From Fragilaria crotonensis (lineage: Eukaryota > Bacillariophyta > Fragilariophyceae > Fragilariales > Fragilariaceae): a DNA stretch of 64,000 nucleotides. The notes beneath the pieces are model-generated. The model was not told the DNA's origin. It saw nothing but the letters and a program-made list of their open reading frames with translations, and did not search any database. Both the position numbers and the translations under genes were made by a program. The stretch spans positions 34,554 through 98,553 of the forward strand of contig JAKSYS010000171.1 of the NCBI GenBank assembly GCA_022925895.1. The letters run 5' to 3'. Positions 1 through 11,910 of the stretch are shown here, piece after piece. The number at the start of each line of letters is the position of its first letter. Positions within the stretch are counted from its first letter, which is position 1.

Positions 1-3000
1 CTACCTTCGCCGCCATCGTCGTGCTCTCAAGCAACACAATCGCAAGGTCACACGACGCGCGAATGTTCCCAAGCCGGAAGTATTCGCTCCCATGGACTGC
101 ATCGCAGGTACCCCATTAACTTGCGATCCATGGGACGCTACATTCGGAGGAATGCACCAACGTTGGTTGAACAACAGCAGCAAGTGCAGTTGAACGACCT
201 TCACTCCAAGGTTGCAACTCTCCTTCAGCGTGTCGACTCGCTCAAGCGCTCCATTCCGCGATCAACTCACTGGACCTGCCGCCACTGCAACGATACAATC
301 GTCCATGGGCCAACTGAACCTTGCCCCAAGCTCCGTAACACATCCCGCTCGCCATCGGATTTGTCGACGCAAGAGGAAGGGCCAAGGATCAACCACTGCG
401 ATGTCAACGACGCCTACCTCGACGCTCCGCTTCGCCAGCAGCGACGCCGCGCCGCAGGCTTCCCAAGTCCAACGGCGTCTATCGCCCGTCTCTCCCATTG
501 GCTTCAAGGCCTAGGGAACCATCAGTGGACCTCCAAGCAACTTCAAGCTGCTCGCAAGATGGCAATGCAAGTGAACATGGCTAAGTTTCCAAACGGCAAC
601 TACTCCACAATCCTTCGCATGGCTCTCCAGTCAACCGACCGCTTCCGCGAATCCCTTCCCAAGGCTTCAACGTTTCCTGTCATTTGGGACTCTGGTGCAA
701 GCATCTCGATCACTCCTGACCGCAAGGACTTTGTTGGACCCATCAACACCCTGGCCCTATCACTCAACTGCAGGGCATTGCAAAGGGACTCAGGATTGAA
801 GGCCAAGGTCATGTTCTGTGGGCAATGCAAGATACTCTGGGCAACCTAAGGATGCTCAAGGTCCCAGCATACTTGGTGTCTTGCATCAAGGTCAGGCTCC
901 TATCCACCACAAGCTTGCTCCAAGCTTACCCTGGAGAGACCATCACCATTGAAGCTCATCAACTGACCTTGAGTGGCACCTCTGATGAAGCCAGAGGGCA
1001 ACTCATTGCAAGAGTCAACCCTGACAACAACTTGCCTACCTCTGATGCACACCGCAGCTCAGATACTCCCAAGGCAGTTGCAGCTCTCAACATTACTCTC
1101 AACACTGTTCATGAGAGCAACCTCAACTTGACTGAAGCTGAGAAGGAGTTATTAAGGTGGCACCACCGCCTTGGACACCTTTCCTTTCGCAAGATCCAAT
1201 TCATCATGCGAACTGGAGTCCTGAGTCGGAGTGAGTCGCATCGATCACTCCATACTGCTGCTTGCCGAATTGTCAACCCTCCCAAGTGTGCCGCATGCCA
1301 ATATGGGAAGCAACATCAGCGACCAGCTCCTGCCAAGATCACAACTGTTATCAAGGATCGAGCTGGAGTTCTCAAGGCAGACAACTTGCTCCCTGGACAA
1401 CAAGTCTCCATTGATCACTTCATTTGTGGAACAAAGGAAGGCTCTTCTCTTCAGCTGGAAGGAGCTTGAACTCAGACATGTTTGCTGGTGGCTGCCTCTT
1501 CATTGATCATGCTTCCAACTTTGTGCATGTTGAGTTTCAGAAGCATCTGAACACTCATGAGACTCTGAAGGCCAAGCAGAACTTTGAGTTGATGGCAAGG
1601 GACAGTGGAGTCATTCCACAATCCTATCTCTCTGACAATGGTGGGAGCTTCACCTCAGCTAAGTTCACTGAGCACCTTGGAACTCTGAAGCAAGTCGTCA
1701 AGTTTGCTGGAGTTGGAGCTCACCATCACAATGGCCATGCTGAGAGGGCAATCCAAACGATCATGTCGATCGCTCGGACAATGATGCTCCATTCAGCGGT
1801 ACATTGGCCAGATGTGGCTGATGCAACACTTTGGCCAATGGCAGTCTCCCATGCTATCTTTCTCCACAACCATGTTCCTGATTTGGCAACAGGTCTCTGT
1901 CCAAGTGATGTCTTCACTAAGTCCAGATGGGAGCAAAGGAAGTATCATGATCTGCATGTGTGGGGATGTCCTGTGTATGCTCTTGAGAAAACCATTGCAG
2001 ATGGAAAGAAGCTGCCTCGCTGGAAGCCTCGGTCCATCCGCTGCGTCAACATGGGGCTCTCCAAGAAGCATGCAAGCACAGTCCCCTTGGTTTTGAATCC
2101 AGAGACAGGGTACATCACTCCCCAATATCACATTGTGTTTGACGATTGGTTTGCAACGGTGGCTACTAATGTGGATGCCCTCCCGGATTTTAATACAACG
2201 CGTTGGGCCCGTTTGTTTGGCGACTCAAGATATCAGTTCCCATTCGATGACGACGACGACAATGATGCTACAGAGGAAGCGCGAATGGACTCCCAAGCTA
2301 CAGAAGCCATCAATGAGAACCAAACAAGAGTTGCTGCCTCCATGGATGAAGCTGTTGCAATTGAACAACTCCCAGTTCCTCCCTTGGCTGAGGCTCCACC
2401 CAGGACACCAACTGTTCCACAGCCATTGCCAAGCTCTCCATTGCTCACTCCAAGGCCTCCAACTCCCATGATGTCTCAAACGAGGGAGCAGTCTATCGAT
2501 CCTCGGTCTCTCCAGTCTCCTCCAACGCCAGACATCAGAACTTCACCTCTGCAACGCCGTCCACACTCCAGCTCACAAGCCAAGGAAGAGACGCCACGCA
2601 AGGTCCCAGCTACCCCGATCTCCCCAGTTCATCAGCCAATCTTCTCCCCAGTTCGGGAGCAGACCCCAATGTCTGAAACGAGGGAGAGTCCTGTTCCAGA
2701 CAATGCATTCGCCCTTGACTCACCACGTGACGAGCAACCAGTCAAGTCGCCTCCGCCACCAACGTCTCCGCGCCGGTCCAACCGCATTCGCGCAGCACCA
2801 CAACGCCTTGGATACGATAACACTCAAGGCCATGGATACTTTGCTTCTCCAAGTGCTTGGATCTTTGAGGAAAATGGAATCATCCTTTCCCCAACTGCCT
2901 TCAAGGCAGCTGCATCTGATCCTGACACTCTGAGCTTTGACCAAGCTATGGCTGACATTGAGCATGTGACCAAGTGGATGGAGGCAGCTGCTAAGGAAGT

Positions 3001-4640
3001 GGCAAGCCTTGAGAAGAATGGGACTTGGAAGGAAGTCAGTATCCTTGAAGCCAAGACCAAGATTCTCCCAGGGACTTGGGTATTTCGCAAGCGATCCCCA
3101 GATGGAGAAGTCACCAAGTACAAAGCGCGCTACTGTGTTCGAGGCGACCTTGAAGAAGGAGAACCTGAAACCTATGCCCCAGTTGTTGCTTGGAGTTCAG
3201 TTCGATTGTTCCTTGTCTTGTCCCTAACATTGGGATGGCAAACTTGCTCCATTGACTTCAGCAGTGCCTTTGTTCAAGCCAACCTAACTGACCCAGTCTG
3301 GATCCACATGCCAAGGGCTTCAAGTCTGATCAGCCAAGTGACCAAAGGACCTGCCTACGACTTGTTAAGAGCCTCTACGGCTCTCGGTTGCTCCCGCCTT
3401 TGGTATCAACACATTCGTGAAGCACTCCTCCTCCAAGGATTGAAGCAGAGTGCCACAGACTCATGCCTTTTGTACAACAAGACCATCATGATTGTTCTCT
3501 ATGTTGATGATCTTGGTATTGCCTACTCCAACAAGAAGGATCTTGACAAACTGTTCCAGGATCTTACTGATTTGGGTTTGGAGTTCACTCGTGAAGGCAC
3601 ATTCACTGATTTTCTTGGAATCAAGTTTGTCAAGGATGAAGTTGCCAACACTGTCACCCTAACACAAAAGGGTTTGATCCAGAAGATCATCAAGGCAACA
3701 GGACTTCAAGACTGCAACCCCAACCACACTCCTGCTATGCAAGCATGCCTTGGGATTGACCCTGATGGAGAACCCATGGATGAGTTCTGGAACTACCGCT
3801 CTATTGTGGGAATGCTCTTATACTTGTCAACAAACACAAGGCCAGACATCACCTTTGCAGTAAGTCAAGTTGCAAGGTTCAACCATTCTCCCAAGAAAAG
3901 CCATGCCATGGCAATCAAAACAATTGTCCGCTACCTGCACCGCACTGCTGACAAAGGAACTATTGTGACTCCCACTGGAGACCTCTCTCTTGATTGTTAT
4001 GTTGATGCTGACTTTGCTGGCCTCCATGGTCGTGACCCTGATCATTCTGACACCAGCGCCAAGTCCCGCACCGGCTACATCATCACTCTTGGAGGTTGTC
4101 CATTCTCTGGAAGTCTCAGCTACAAACAGAGATCTCCTGTCCACATTGGAATCTGAGTACTCTGCTCTCAGTGCAAGCATGAGGACTCTGTTGCCACTTC
4201 GTGATCTTCTTGGAGAAATCTGCAAGGAATTGACTCTGCCACCTGACTTCAAGTCTACCATTCGCTGCCGAGTCTTTGAAGACAACAATGGTGCTCTGCT
4301 GCTCGCTACCAAGCAACGCATTACTAATCGCACCAAGTACTTCCTGGTTAAGTGGCACTTCTTTTGGCACCACGTCCGCAACGGAGATGTTGAAGTGCTC
4401 AAGATTGCAACCACTGACCAGTTGGCTGACTACCTTACAAGGGCCTCAATCGAGAAGTTTTCGAACGCATTCGAAAGCTTGCTCAAGGTTGGTGACACGC
4501 GGCACCGCCGCACTTGTGTTGGGTGGATTTAAGAGTGTTCCCCTCTTATCCTGCAAGCCCATATGTTTATTGTTCATGTCCTACATTTTCACCACACCAT
4601 CACTAATCTATTTCTTGTTTCATTGAATGAGAGGGAGAGT
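1..4640 (+). mobile_element. Ty1/copia LTR retrotransposon, 3' portion, 5' end outside window
   Basis: The stretch encodes, in order, gag-like sequence, aspartic protease, GAG-pre-integrase zinc motif, integrase, reverse transcriptase and RNase H. That is the copia order, with integrase before RT. The 5' LTR and gag start lie outside the window. A purine-rich stretch at about 4626-4637, after the last stop at 4530-4532, is a possible polypurine tract, so the 3' LTR should begin near 4640. I cannot place its ends without the 5' copy. Diatom genomes are known to carry many CoDi copia lineages, and this is probably one; the lineage assignment is inference. Confidence 0.9.
2..4532 (+). pseudogene. 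copia gag-pol polyprotein, frame-broken
   Basis: Gag-like sequence is open from the window edge in frame 2 (to about 190) and then in frame 1. The protease motif DSGAS is near 688. Frame then passes to 825-1469, with the GAG-pre-integrase WHHRLGHLS near 1159 and CAACQYGK near 1290. From 1424 comes the integrase core (LSDNGGSF near 1629), a Pro/Ser-rich linker (2230-2780), and RT with catalytic YVDD near 3500. RNase H (YVDADFAG near 3999) continues in another frame to LTRASIEK near 4436. There are at least four frame changes (about 150-190, 830, 1430, 4130). A short compensated out-of-frame patch also lies at 3355-3400, where the expected 'LVKSLYG' is readable only in a neighbouring frame. The element is decayed or carries sequencing indels. 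A polyprotein this broken could not mobilise itself. Confidence 0.88.
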
Positions 4641-5334
4641 CAAGGTACAGCAGCTGACAGCTGTTATTGTGCCGTTATTGACGTTGAAATTTCGTCCCCG
4701 CCAGCTGAGTCCCATCCGGCTTTGGATACGAAGATTCTCACGCCAACTGTATACGGCAAAATGCCAGTACGAAAACTACAGTTGTCCCGGACTGCTTTCC
4801 GCCCTCATAACCTCCTTTCCTACAACAACAATTTGTCCATCTTTACCCTGGGCAATTCAACTGCAAATTCACTCCATGTGCTATCTAATTTCCAACATGT
4901 GTCCTTCATGATGTTGGCTAAGTCTGGCCATGTTGCAACAGTTGTTGCGATCGTCACTTTCGTCAATTCGCTCGTGAAGGCGGAGTTGGTGCTGACATGT
5001 CAATGCCTTTATCAGTGGGATGAAGGCTTTGAATGCTCACTCCCACAACCCTCTAACTTCGCGAAAGTAGATCGGCAAGATTCAATCGGTCCTGGATTGA
5101 ATTGGTTCCTTCAAAGTGAAACCTAGAAATAAGCTTATAAGTTAAACAACTCTAGAATTAAAACTCTACGTTTGACCGAACCCGGATTTCTACGAACTAG
5201 TACGCAGCCTTGATCACGCTGTGTACTTCGACTGTAAGTACATGTAAGCATTTGACGTGAAATCATATATGTTTGTTCCTTGTAACGCCACCGACCCAGA
5301 CGTGTCACAAACAATCGGTAGACTATACTCAACC
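4533..5334. other. copia 3' flank and possible LTR, then promoter side of next gene
   Basis: No convincing gene is seen. The first part should hold the copia 3' LTR, but its borders cannot be fixed. The last ~200 bases precede the oxygenase ATG at 5335. The short open frames here have no recognisable domain. Confidence 0.4.
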
Positions 5335-6483
5335 ATGGCATCGACAACGAGCGCAACGGCCATCCCCGTGATTGACATGTCCCTTGATGACAATGATATC
5401 ATTCCTCTCATTGCAGATGCCTGTTCATCATTTGGGTTCTTTCAAATCGTGAATGTTGATGCTGTATTTGGCAATGATGGTAATGGTGTTGGTGGTGGTA
5501 GTGGTGGCATATCCGTCGATGAATTCCGATCCGCCATGAAGGATTATTTTTCCAAGCTACCGTACGATCAAAAGATCCGTGACAAACGTCACCAACAGAA
5601 TGCAAGAGGTTACTTTGATGATGAACTGACCAAACAGAAGCGTGATTGGAAGGAATGCCTCGATTTTGGAGTTCCTGGCAGTCGCAATTGGGACTTGGCT
5701 GATGATTCACCCGAGAACGAGTGTTTGGATGGTTTCAACGTGTTTCCCAAGAATCTACCTGAATTCCGACGTACTGTGGTACAATACTTTGACGAATGTG
5801 CCGCACTTTCGAATCGACTTGCAACGCTCATGGCACAAGGACTGGGAATTGAAATTGAAAACAACAAATTTCTACAAGAACTAAAGGATACTCACACATC
5901 ATACCTACGCCTCAACTACTACCCACCCTGTGGTGGTCGCGATGAAGAAAAGAAGGAAGATGTCTTGGGAATATCCCCACATCGAGATGCTGGTTTCCTA
6001 ACTATCTTGCTTCAGGACGAAGATTGTCATTCCCTGCAAGTTTGGCACAATGAGCAGTGGATGACAATTCATCCCGAACCAAGGTCGTTCACCATTAACA
6101 CTGGCGACATGTGTATGCTGTGGAGCAATGGGAGGTATCAGGCACCGCTTCATCGGGTGCTGACCAATGATTCACAGGAACGATATTCGGCTCCCTTTTT
6201 CTACAATCCTGGGTATCATCAGTGGATCGAAAGCGGAATTGATTCGGAAGAACGAAAGTACCACGCATGTTTGTATGGCTATTTCCGTGCGGTTCGATTT
6301 GCTGGGGATTTGACAGATTTGGGTGTGGAGATTCAGATTCAAGATTATGAAATCGACGAGGGTCGAGCGGATTCTCCCCATTTGAAGAAGCAGACAGCCT
6401 TTGCTGAAACGGTTGACTTCCGCAAACCTTTTTCTGTGGAAACCTACCGTCCTCTCTTGGTCAGCAACGCAGAAGACTTGTAA
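5335..6483 (+). CDS. 2-oxoglutarate/Fe(II)-dependent dioxygenase, isopenicillin-N-synthase-like
   Basis: Non-haem iron oxygenase of the plant/fungal DIOX_N plus 2OG-FeII_Oxy architecture. Enzymes of this type hydroxylate or desaturate small molecules using 2-oxoglutarate and O2; the substrate is unknown here. I chose the ATG at 5335 because the DIOX_N start (IPVIDMS) follows immediately and the context is good (caaccATGg). An upstream in-frame ATG at 5257 would add 26 residues without homology. The protein is about 382 residues, slightly longer than the family's usual 320-360. Iron ligands are visible as PHRDAGF (HxD) and the distal His in APLHRV. The 2OG-binding Arg-x-Ser is in RYSAPFF. A Gly/Asp-rich insert (NDGNGVGGGSGG) lies in the N-terminal domain. 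The frame is intact. It sits downstream of the copia element and 330 bp upstream of the GST-like gene, on the same strand. Confidence 0.9.
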   Translation: MASTTSATAIPVIDMSLDDNDIIPLIADACSSFGFFQIVNVDAVFGNDGNGVGGGSGGISVDEFRSAMKDYFSKLPYDQKIRDKRHQQNARGYFDDELTKQKRDWKECLDFGVPGSRNWDLADDSPENECLDGFNVFPKNLPEFRRTVVQYFDECAALSNRLATLMAQGLGIEIENNKFLQELKDTHTSYLRLNYYPPCGGRDEEKKEDVLGISPHRDAGFLTILLQDEDCHSLQVWHNEQWMTIHPEPRSFTINTGDMCMLWSNGRYQAPLHRVLTNDSQERYSAPFFYNPGYHQWIESGIDSEERKYHACLYGYFRAVRFAGDLTDLGVEIQIQDYEIDEGRADSPHLKKQTAFAETVDFRKPFSVETYRPLLVSNAEDL

Positions 6484-6772
6484 CCATAAGAACGCAATGT
6501 AGGAAACATACACTGTTTCGAAGTTGGAATGATACCTTATGTAATACGACGTAGTATAGGTAGGGTATAGACCATTGAACATTGAATCCATACACAGTAG
6601 AATCATTAGACGTACTGTAGTCTACTGTGTACTACAGTTCCTGTAGAATTCAGTACCAGACACTGTACAGTACGGTGGACACGAAGCACTGGTACGTCCG
6701 GCGCTCGAGTGGATGAATGAGTCAGTGATCTGGAATCTGGAGTGTGTTCAAAAAATCTATCAACGAGAGATC

Positions 6773-6779
6773 TTATAAA
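6773..6779 (+). promoter_or_regulatory. TATA-like box before the GST-like gene
   Basis: TTATAAA lies about 40 bp before the ATG at 6816. It falls inside the longest open frame (from 6744), which argues that the true start is 6816 rather than 6744. Seen in sequence; function inferred. Confidence 0.4.
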
Positions 6780-6815
6780 GCAAATCTTCACTCCTCTGTG
6801 CATAATACCTGGACA

Positions 6816-7727
6816 ATGGTGATGATGACTCTCGTTCTCACGGTGCCGTTGCTCTTACTTGCCGCAGCAGTAGCAACTCCTACTGCTGCCGCCACCATAC
6901 CAAACACGAATCATAACATCAACAAGATGGTCCAAAAGGTAACACTGTGGAACAGTGGAACCTGTCCGTATGCACAACGAGCATGGATTGCGCTCAAGGA
7001 AAAGGGTATCCCAAACGTCCACTATGCAATGGTAGACTTGCAGAATAAGGATGCCACACCCGAGTTTGGTTTGGCATACTACAAGGCTAATCCCAATACG
7101 ATGAGTTCCAGTAAAGTTCCCGTCATGGTTGTGGAGAGGACTGTAGACGCTGGAACAACTAATGGCGACAATGAAAACGACAACATGAGGTACTACACAG
7201 AGTCTAAGGTCGTGTTGGAAGTTATTGAAGAGCTGTTTCCAGAAGGACCAAAACTTTTGCCGGATGATATTGACCAGAGATATCGAGCTCGTTTATTTGG
7301 TGATGCGGTGTACGACTCTATTTGGGGAGGGGAGCGGTCACCCTACAAAATGCTGGGTCGTAAACTCAAGAATGAAGATGAGTGGGATCTCACCAAGGAG
7401 GAAGAAACACTGTGTCTCATGCTTCAACATCTTAATGAGTCGTTGGAATCGTTGGATAGGACTGGTCCGTTTGTTTGTGGTGAGCACTTTAGCATGGCGG
7501 AGTGTGTTACAGCTCCCTTTGTGCAACGAGCCGACTTTGTGCTGTCCGACTATCTCGGTATGAATGTTTTGGACCTTTGCCATAGAAATGGGTACGAACG
7601 TGCAGGGGCATGGTGGAAAGCAGTCCTCGAACGGCCCTCGGTGAAAGAAACCGCGTCCCCTGATCCGCGGTCCAGTATCCAGCGCGTTATTGATATGATG
7701 ACCAAGGCCGCGGCGGCGACAAGTTAA
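6816..7727 (+). CDS. Glutathione S-transferase-like protein, omega-like, with N-terminal signal
   Basis: About 303 residues from the ATG at 6816. A hydrophobic leader (LVLTVPLLLLAAAVATPT) suggests a signal peptide and entry to the secretory route, or the first step of plastid targeting in a diatom. A thioredoxin-fold GST N-domain follows, opening TLWNSGTCPYAQRAWIALKE. The CPY-x-QR motif has Cys where omega/lambda-class GSTs carry their catalytic Cys. Those classes act as thioltransferases or dehydroascorbate reductases rather than classic conjugating GSTs. The C-terminal helical domain has GPFVCGEHFSMAEC. Residues ~75-95 hold an insert rich in Asn, Asp and Gly. The frame is intact. Substrate and exact location are inference. 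Confidence 0.85.
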   Translation: MVMMTLVLTVPLLLLAAAVATPTAAATIPNTNHNINKMVQKVTLWNSGTCPYAQRAWIALKEKGIPNVHYAMVDLQNKDATPEFGLAYYKANPNTMSSSKVPVMVVERTVDAGTTNGDNENDNMRYYTESKVVLEVIEELFPEGPKLLPDDIDQRYRARLFGDAVYDSIWGGERSPYKMLGRKLKNEDEWDLTKEEETLCLMLQHLNESLESLDRTGPFVCGEHFSMAECVTAPFVQRADFVLSDYLGMNVLDLCHRNGYERAGAWWKAVLERPSVKETASPDPRSSIQRVIDMMTKAAAATS

Positions 7728-8830
7728 GGAATATCCTCCTATAGAATTATAAGGAATATCCTCCAATAGAATACTAATAAACATCCGGCTTGTACGACTG
7801 TTGAATTTTAAGTCCATGATGCTATGCCAGTCATCAAAAGGTTGTCGTCATCCCGCCTTCCTCGTCGGATTACTTATCAGTCCTCAGTCACTAGGCAACC
7901 GCGTTTTATCCACATGCATCATGAGTCGGCTCTTCGAATGGGTATACGGGTTGCGAGGAATCCGGGGACGCGAGATCGACGACAGGAACATTGTTGTTCA
8001 GAGATTTTTTGGAAGCAATTCGTATGGCTGCCATCTTGCTTTGACTACCGGTAGGTAGAGTTTTCGAAACGCTTCATTGAGCATAAAAAGGCAGCAGTGA
8101 TGAAGGCCAGAATTGCAATGGCACGAAAGTTGGATCAGGCCATGTTTCCATTGTAATTCTTCTCCAGATCAATCATACATTTTTTTCCAATGCTCGTTCG
8201 TTCCTTCGGATTGACATAAGTTTGTGTGTCTCGTATCAACATTGCTAAGAATACGGATGTTCAAAGCATTATAAATTATAAGTCGTTATGGTGTTTAAAG
8301 TACACGGGAAGGACTGGTATCTTCCAATACACAGCTCAACGAGCAAAACAACTTTTCCTTGAGCATAATTTGAAGGGTACGCACTTGTCATCCTAATAGT
8401 AATGTACTGCACACGACCGACTTAAAAATCAATACAATAATTGATCTCTAATATCCCGTTGGGAAGCTGCATCACGTAACGCAGCAAAGCAACGCCTTGG
8501 GGCGAGTCCCCCAGGACATGATGATTTCGATATGAAATATCTGTAACCTCGCACCTCCTTGTGGCGAGCTGCAATAGTTATTTGCGCAACGAGCACCTAT
8601 ACTGTACGATCCGAGCAAGTAACTTTGGGCTCCATATCTCTATGCCGTCGCAGAAGGAGTCGAGCAGTTGATGAAGAAAATTTTCTTTTATTAAAGACCT
8701 GGGCCCATGCACCCTATCCCAAACTGGTGCAGCATAGCTCTGGAATGGGACAAAATGCACTTCCAACGAAACCATTGCTCATCCGCCATCGCCAGCCGTT
8801 GGTTAACGACTGGAACACAAAAGGGAAAAA
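7728..8830. other. Intergenic region between convergent genes
   Basis: No recognisable gene. It contains one copy of the CTACCGGTAG palindrome (8045-8054) and AT-rich sequence. It should hold the 3' ends of the GST-like gene and of the repeat protein encoded on the opposite strand. Confidence 0.5.
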
Positions 8831-11154
8831 TTAAACCGGAGTTTCAGAAGGAGCTAATGCAACTGGCGAATCCACCGGAGCACCCATTGGAGATTCAGTA
8901 AGGACAACTCCAACTGGCGAATCAATCGGAGCACCCATTGGAGATTCAGTAAGGGTTGTTCCGACTGGCGAATAAATCGGAGCACCCATTGGAGATTCAG
9001 TAAGGATACCTCCAACTGGCGAATCAATCGGAGCACCCACTGGAGATTCAGTAAGGGTTGTTCCGACTGGCGAATCAATCGGAGCACCCATTGGAGATTC
9101 AGTAAGGATACCTCCAACTGGCGAATCAATCGGAGCACCCACTGGAGATTCAGTAAGGGTTGTTCCGACTGGCGAATCAATCGGAGCACCCATCGGAGAT
9201 TCAGTAAGGATACCTCCAACTGGCGAATCAATCGGAGCACCCACTGGAGATTCAGTAAGGGTTGTTCCGACTGGCGAATCAATCGGAGCACCAATTGGAG
9301 TTTCCACAGGAGCAAATCCAACTGGCGAATCAGCCGGAGCACCAATTGGAGTTTCCACAGGCGCAAATCCAACAGGTGGCTCAGAAGGAGCACCAATTGA
9401 AGGTTCGGCAGGAGCAAATGCATCTGGTGCAACAGGAGGCTCAGAAGGGGCACCAACCGAAGGTTCACCAGAATCAAATCCAGCCGGTGCGACAGATTGG
9501 GCACCAACCGAAGGTTCGTCAGAAGCAAATCCAACTGGCGAATCAAACGGAGCATCAATTGGAGTTTCCACAGGCGCAAATCCTACTGGCGAATCAGCCG
9601 GAGCACCAACTGGAGTTTCCACAGGAGCAAATCCAACTGGTGAATCAGCCGGAGCATCAATTGGAGATATAGCAGGAGAAACACCAGCTGGTGCCATTAC
9701 CGGAGAACCAGCTGGGGTTTCCACAGGAGCAAATCCAACTGGCGATTCAGCTGGAGAACCAATTGGAGTTTCGACAGGAGCAAATCCCACTGGCGAATCA
9801 GCCGGAGCACCAATCGGAGTTTCAGCAGGCGAAACTTCAACCGGTGCGACAACCGGAGAACCAGCTGGAGTTTCCACAGGCGCAAATCCTACTGGCGAAT
9901 CAGCCGGAGCACCAACTGGAGTTTCAGCAGGAGAAACATCAACCGGTGCGACAGAAGGGACAGAAGGACCACAATGTGGAGTTTCCATAGGAGATACACC
10001 AACTGGTGCGACAGAAGATGCAGAAGGGGCAGAAGGGGCACCAACTGGGGTTTCCACGGGAGCAAATCCATCTGGGGAGACAACAGGAGCACCAATTGAA
10101 GGTTCAGCAGGAGCAAATGGTGCAACTGAAGAGGCAGAAGGGGCACCAATGGAAGGTTCGGCAGGAGCAAGTGCAACTGGTGCAACAGGAGGCTCAGAAG
10201 AGGCGGAAGGAGCACCAAGTGACGGTTCGTCAGAAGCAAATCCAACTGGGGAGACAACAGGAGCACCAACGGAAGGTTCGGCAGGATTAACTGCAACTGG
10301 TGCAACAGGAGGCTCAGAAGAGGCGGAAGGAGCACCAAGTGAAGGTTCGTCAGAAGCAAATCCGACTGGTGCGACAGATGGAGCACCAACGGAAGGTTCG
10401 GCAGGAGTAAGTGCAACTGGTGCAACAGGAGGCTCAGAAGGAGCACCAGCCGAAGGGGCACCAACCGAGGGTTCGCCAGAATCAAATCCAGCTGGTGCGA
10501 CAGACGGGGCACCACCCGAAGGTTCGTCAGAAGCGAATGCAACTGGCGCATTAACTGGAGCATCAATTGGAGTCTCAGCAGGAGCGGCGACTCCAACTGG
10601 TGAATCAATTGGAGCCATGGGAGGTCCGGCAGGAGCAAATGAAACTGGCGCAACAACCGGCGCATCTTGTTGAGTATTAGAAGGGTTGGCTCCAGCTGGC
10701 GCAACAGCTGAAGTACGATTTTGAGTTCCAGTAGGCGTTAATCCAGTTGAAACCCAAACGTCTCCTTCTGGTACATATGCTTTAGCTCCGGAAGATAAAG
10801 GGAAAGGATCGGAAACCGGTCTCGATGCATTGGCGTGATGACTTCTCATCCCACCAGCTGCTAAACCCGCCCCGCTCGGCTGCTCATCAGTTGTATTGTT
10901 CCCTTTCTTTCGACGAAGGCCACTATACTGCTCAAATAAGTATAATGAAATAAGATTACAAACACATGGTTAGTGATCAGGACTGAGAAATATTACATGC
11001 GATCACATGATGCGTTTTGGTCACGTTGAACATCGTTCGTCGGTCCTTAACAACTCACAGTTTTGGTATGATTGCCTCGAGCTGCATTTCCTCCATTCGC
11101 GGTGGTGAGATGCAAAAGTGTCAGGAAGAATGCCGCGAGCGACGCTGCTTTCAT
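8831..11154 (-). CDS. Secreted Pro/Ala/Val-rich tandem-repeat protein, two exons
   Basis: Exon 1 (11154-11059, 96 nt) encodes exactly 32 codons. It starts MKAASLAAFFLTLLHLTTANG, a textbook signal peptide, and ends at the donor GTGAGT. The intron (11058-10928, 131 bp) has a CTAAC branch-point-like motif (about 10970) and ends in GAGCAG. Exon 2 (10927-8831) continues in phase 0 with YSGLRRKKGNN, a basic patch that could be a processing site. It then runs through about 600 residues of degenerate repeats of the type APVGFAPVETPIG, SEPPVAPVA and the more regular SPVGAPIDSPVG. The C-terminal third is nearly periodic (about 17-18 residues per unit, GTTLTESPVGAPIDSPVG). Almost no Lys or aromatics occur in the repeats. 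It is probably an extracellular, wall, mucilage or adhesive protein, possibly O-glycosylated on Thr/Ser; this role is inference. Total about 730 residues. An alternative model starts inside exon 2 (ATG at 10849) but would lack the signal. Confidence 0.75.
8850..10640 (-). repeat. Coding minisatellite of the repeat protein
   Basis: The DNA is made of related ~50-60 bp units. The part from 8860 to 9290 alternates two near-identical units (gttgttccgactggcgaat and atacctccaactggcgaat types), so copy number is likely variable. All frames and both strands stay open across parts of it, which produces spurious overlapping open frames. Confidence 0.85.
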
Positions 11155-11910
11155 GGTAGCTTAGTGCGTTTGATCGTAGGTAACGTGAGCAGCTCAATGG
11201 CCAGTGGTGATATGCTCGATCGTTGCTACTTCCGCGCTTGTTGACCGATACAAAAATGCAGATCTAGGAGTCCTTCCTTCTGATGATATGCGAAAACATT
11301 CGATGTAAGCCGAAACTCAATAGGATATAATGAAATGATTCTGAACCGAATGATGAGAGATCAAGAATTACAATCTAACCACCCTCACGATCAGAAAGTG
11401 TGGCGGAAAGCGCAAACTCGTCACGATCTGTAAGTGTGGCGCAAGACTCAGAATCCGTGATTTCTGGTACTGCTGTACTACCGCTCTACTTGTACCCTGA
11501 AAGATACTCGAAGGACATGGTATGCTATTAAAAACGGAGATTCGACGTACAGTACTAGTATACGAGTATAGTTATGCACACTATATATGCATATAAAGTC
11601 GAAACCCAGTTGCACGTTGCACGTATGAATTCGAGTGCGACAGTGTTGATGGTACAGTAGCCAATCCAGATTCCATACCGGTAGGAGGTAAGACGGTTCG
11701 GTACTCGGCGTAAGTTAGGGTGTATTGGCGTAACATCGGTACTAGTAGTAGTACAGTTGTACTGTACGGCGTTCTGTTATCGATGGCAGCGAAAGAGAGG
11801 GCAGCTGTGTGATCCACTTCACGACACCATTGATGATAAATCATAAACATTCTCATCCCCACCGCGCAGCAATCTCACAGTCTAACTCACTCCTCAGTGT
11901 ACACTTATCC
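11155..11910. promoter_or_regulatory. Shared divergent intergenic region
   Basis: 755 bp between the repeat-protein start (11154, minus) and the AAR2 start (11911, plus). It contains GTAC-rich sequence at 11540-11560 and 11735-11770 and no coding signal. It must hold both promoters; no clear TATA box was found. Confidence 0.45.

Noticed and set aside
4640-5126. Defined 3' LTR of the copia element
   Set aside because: Without the 5' LTR in the window, ends cannot be established; only a possible polypurine tract was seen.
9262-10673. Several open frames on the plus strand and in other minus frames
   Set aside because: By-products of the codon-periodic minisatellite; only the minus frame joins a signal-peptide exon.
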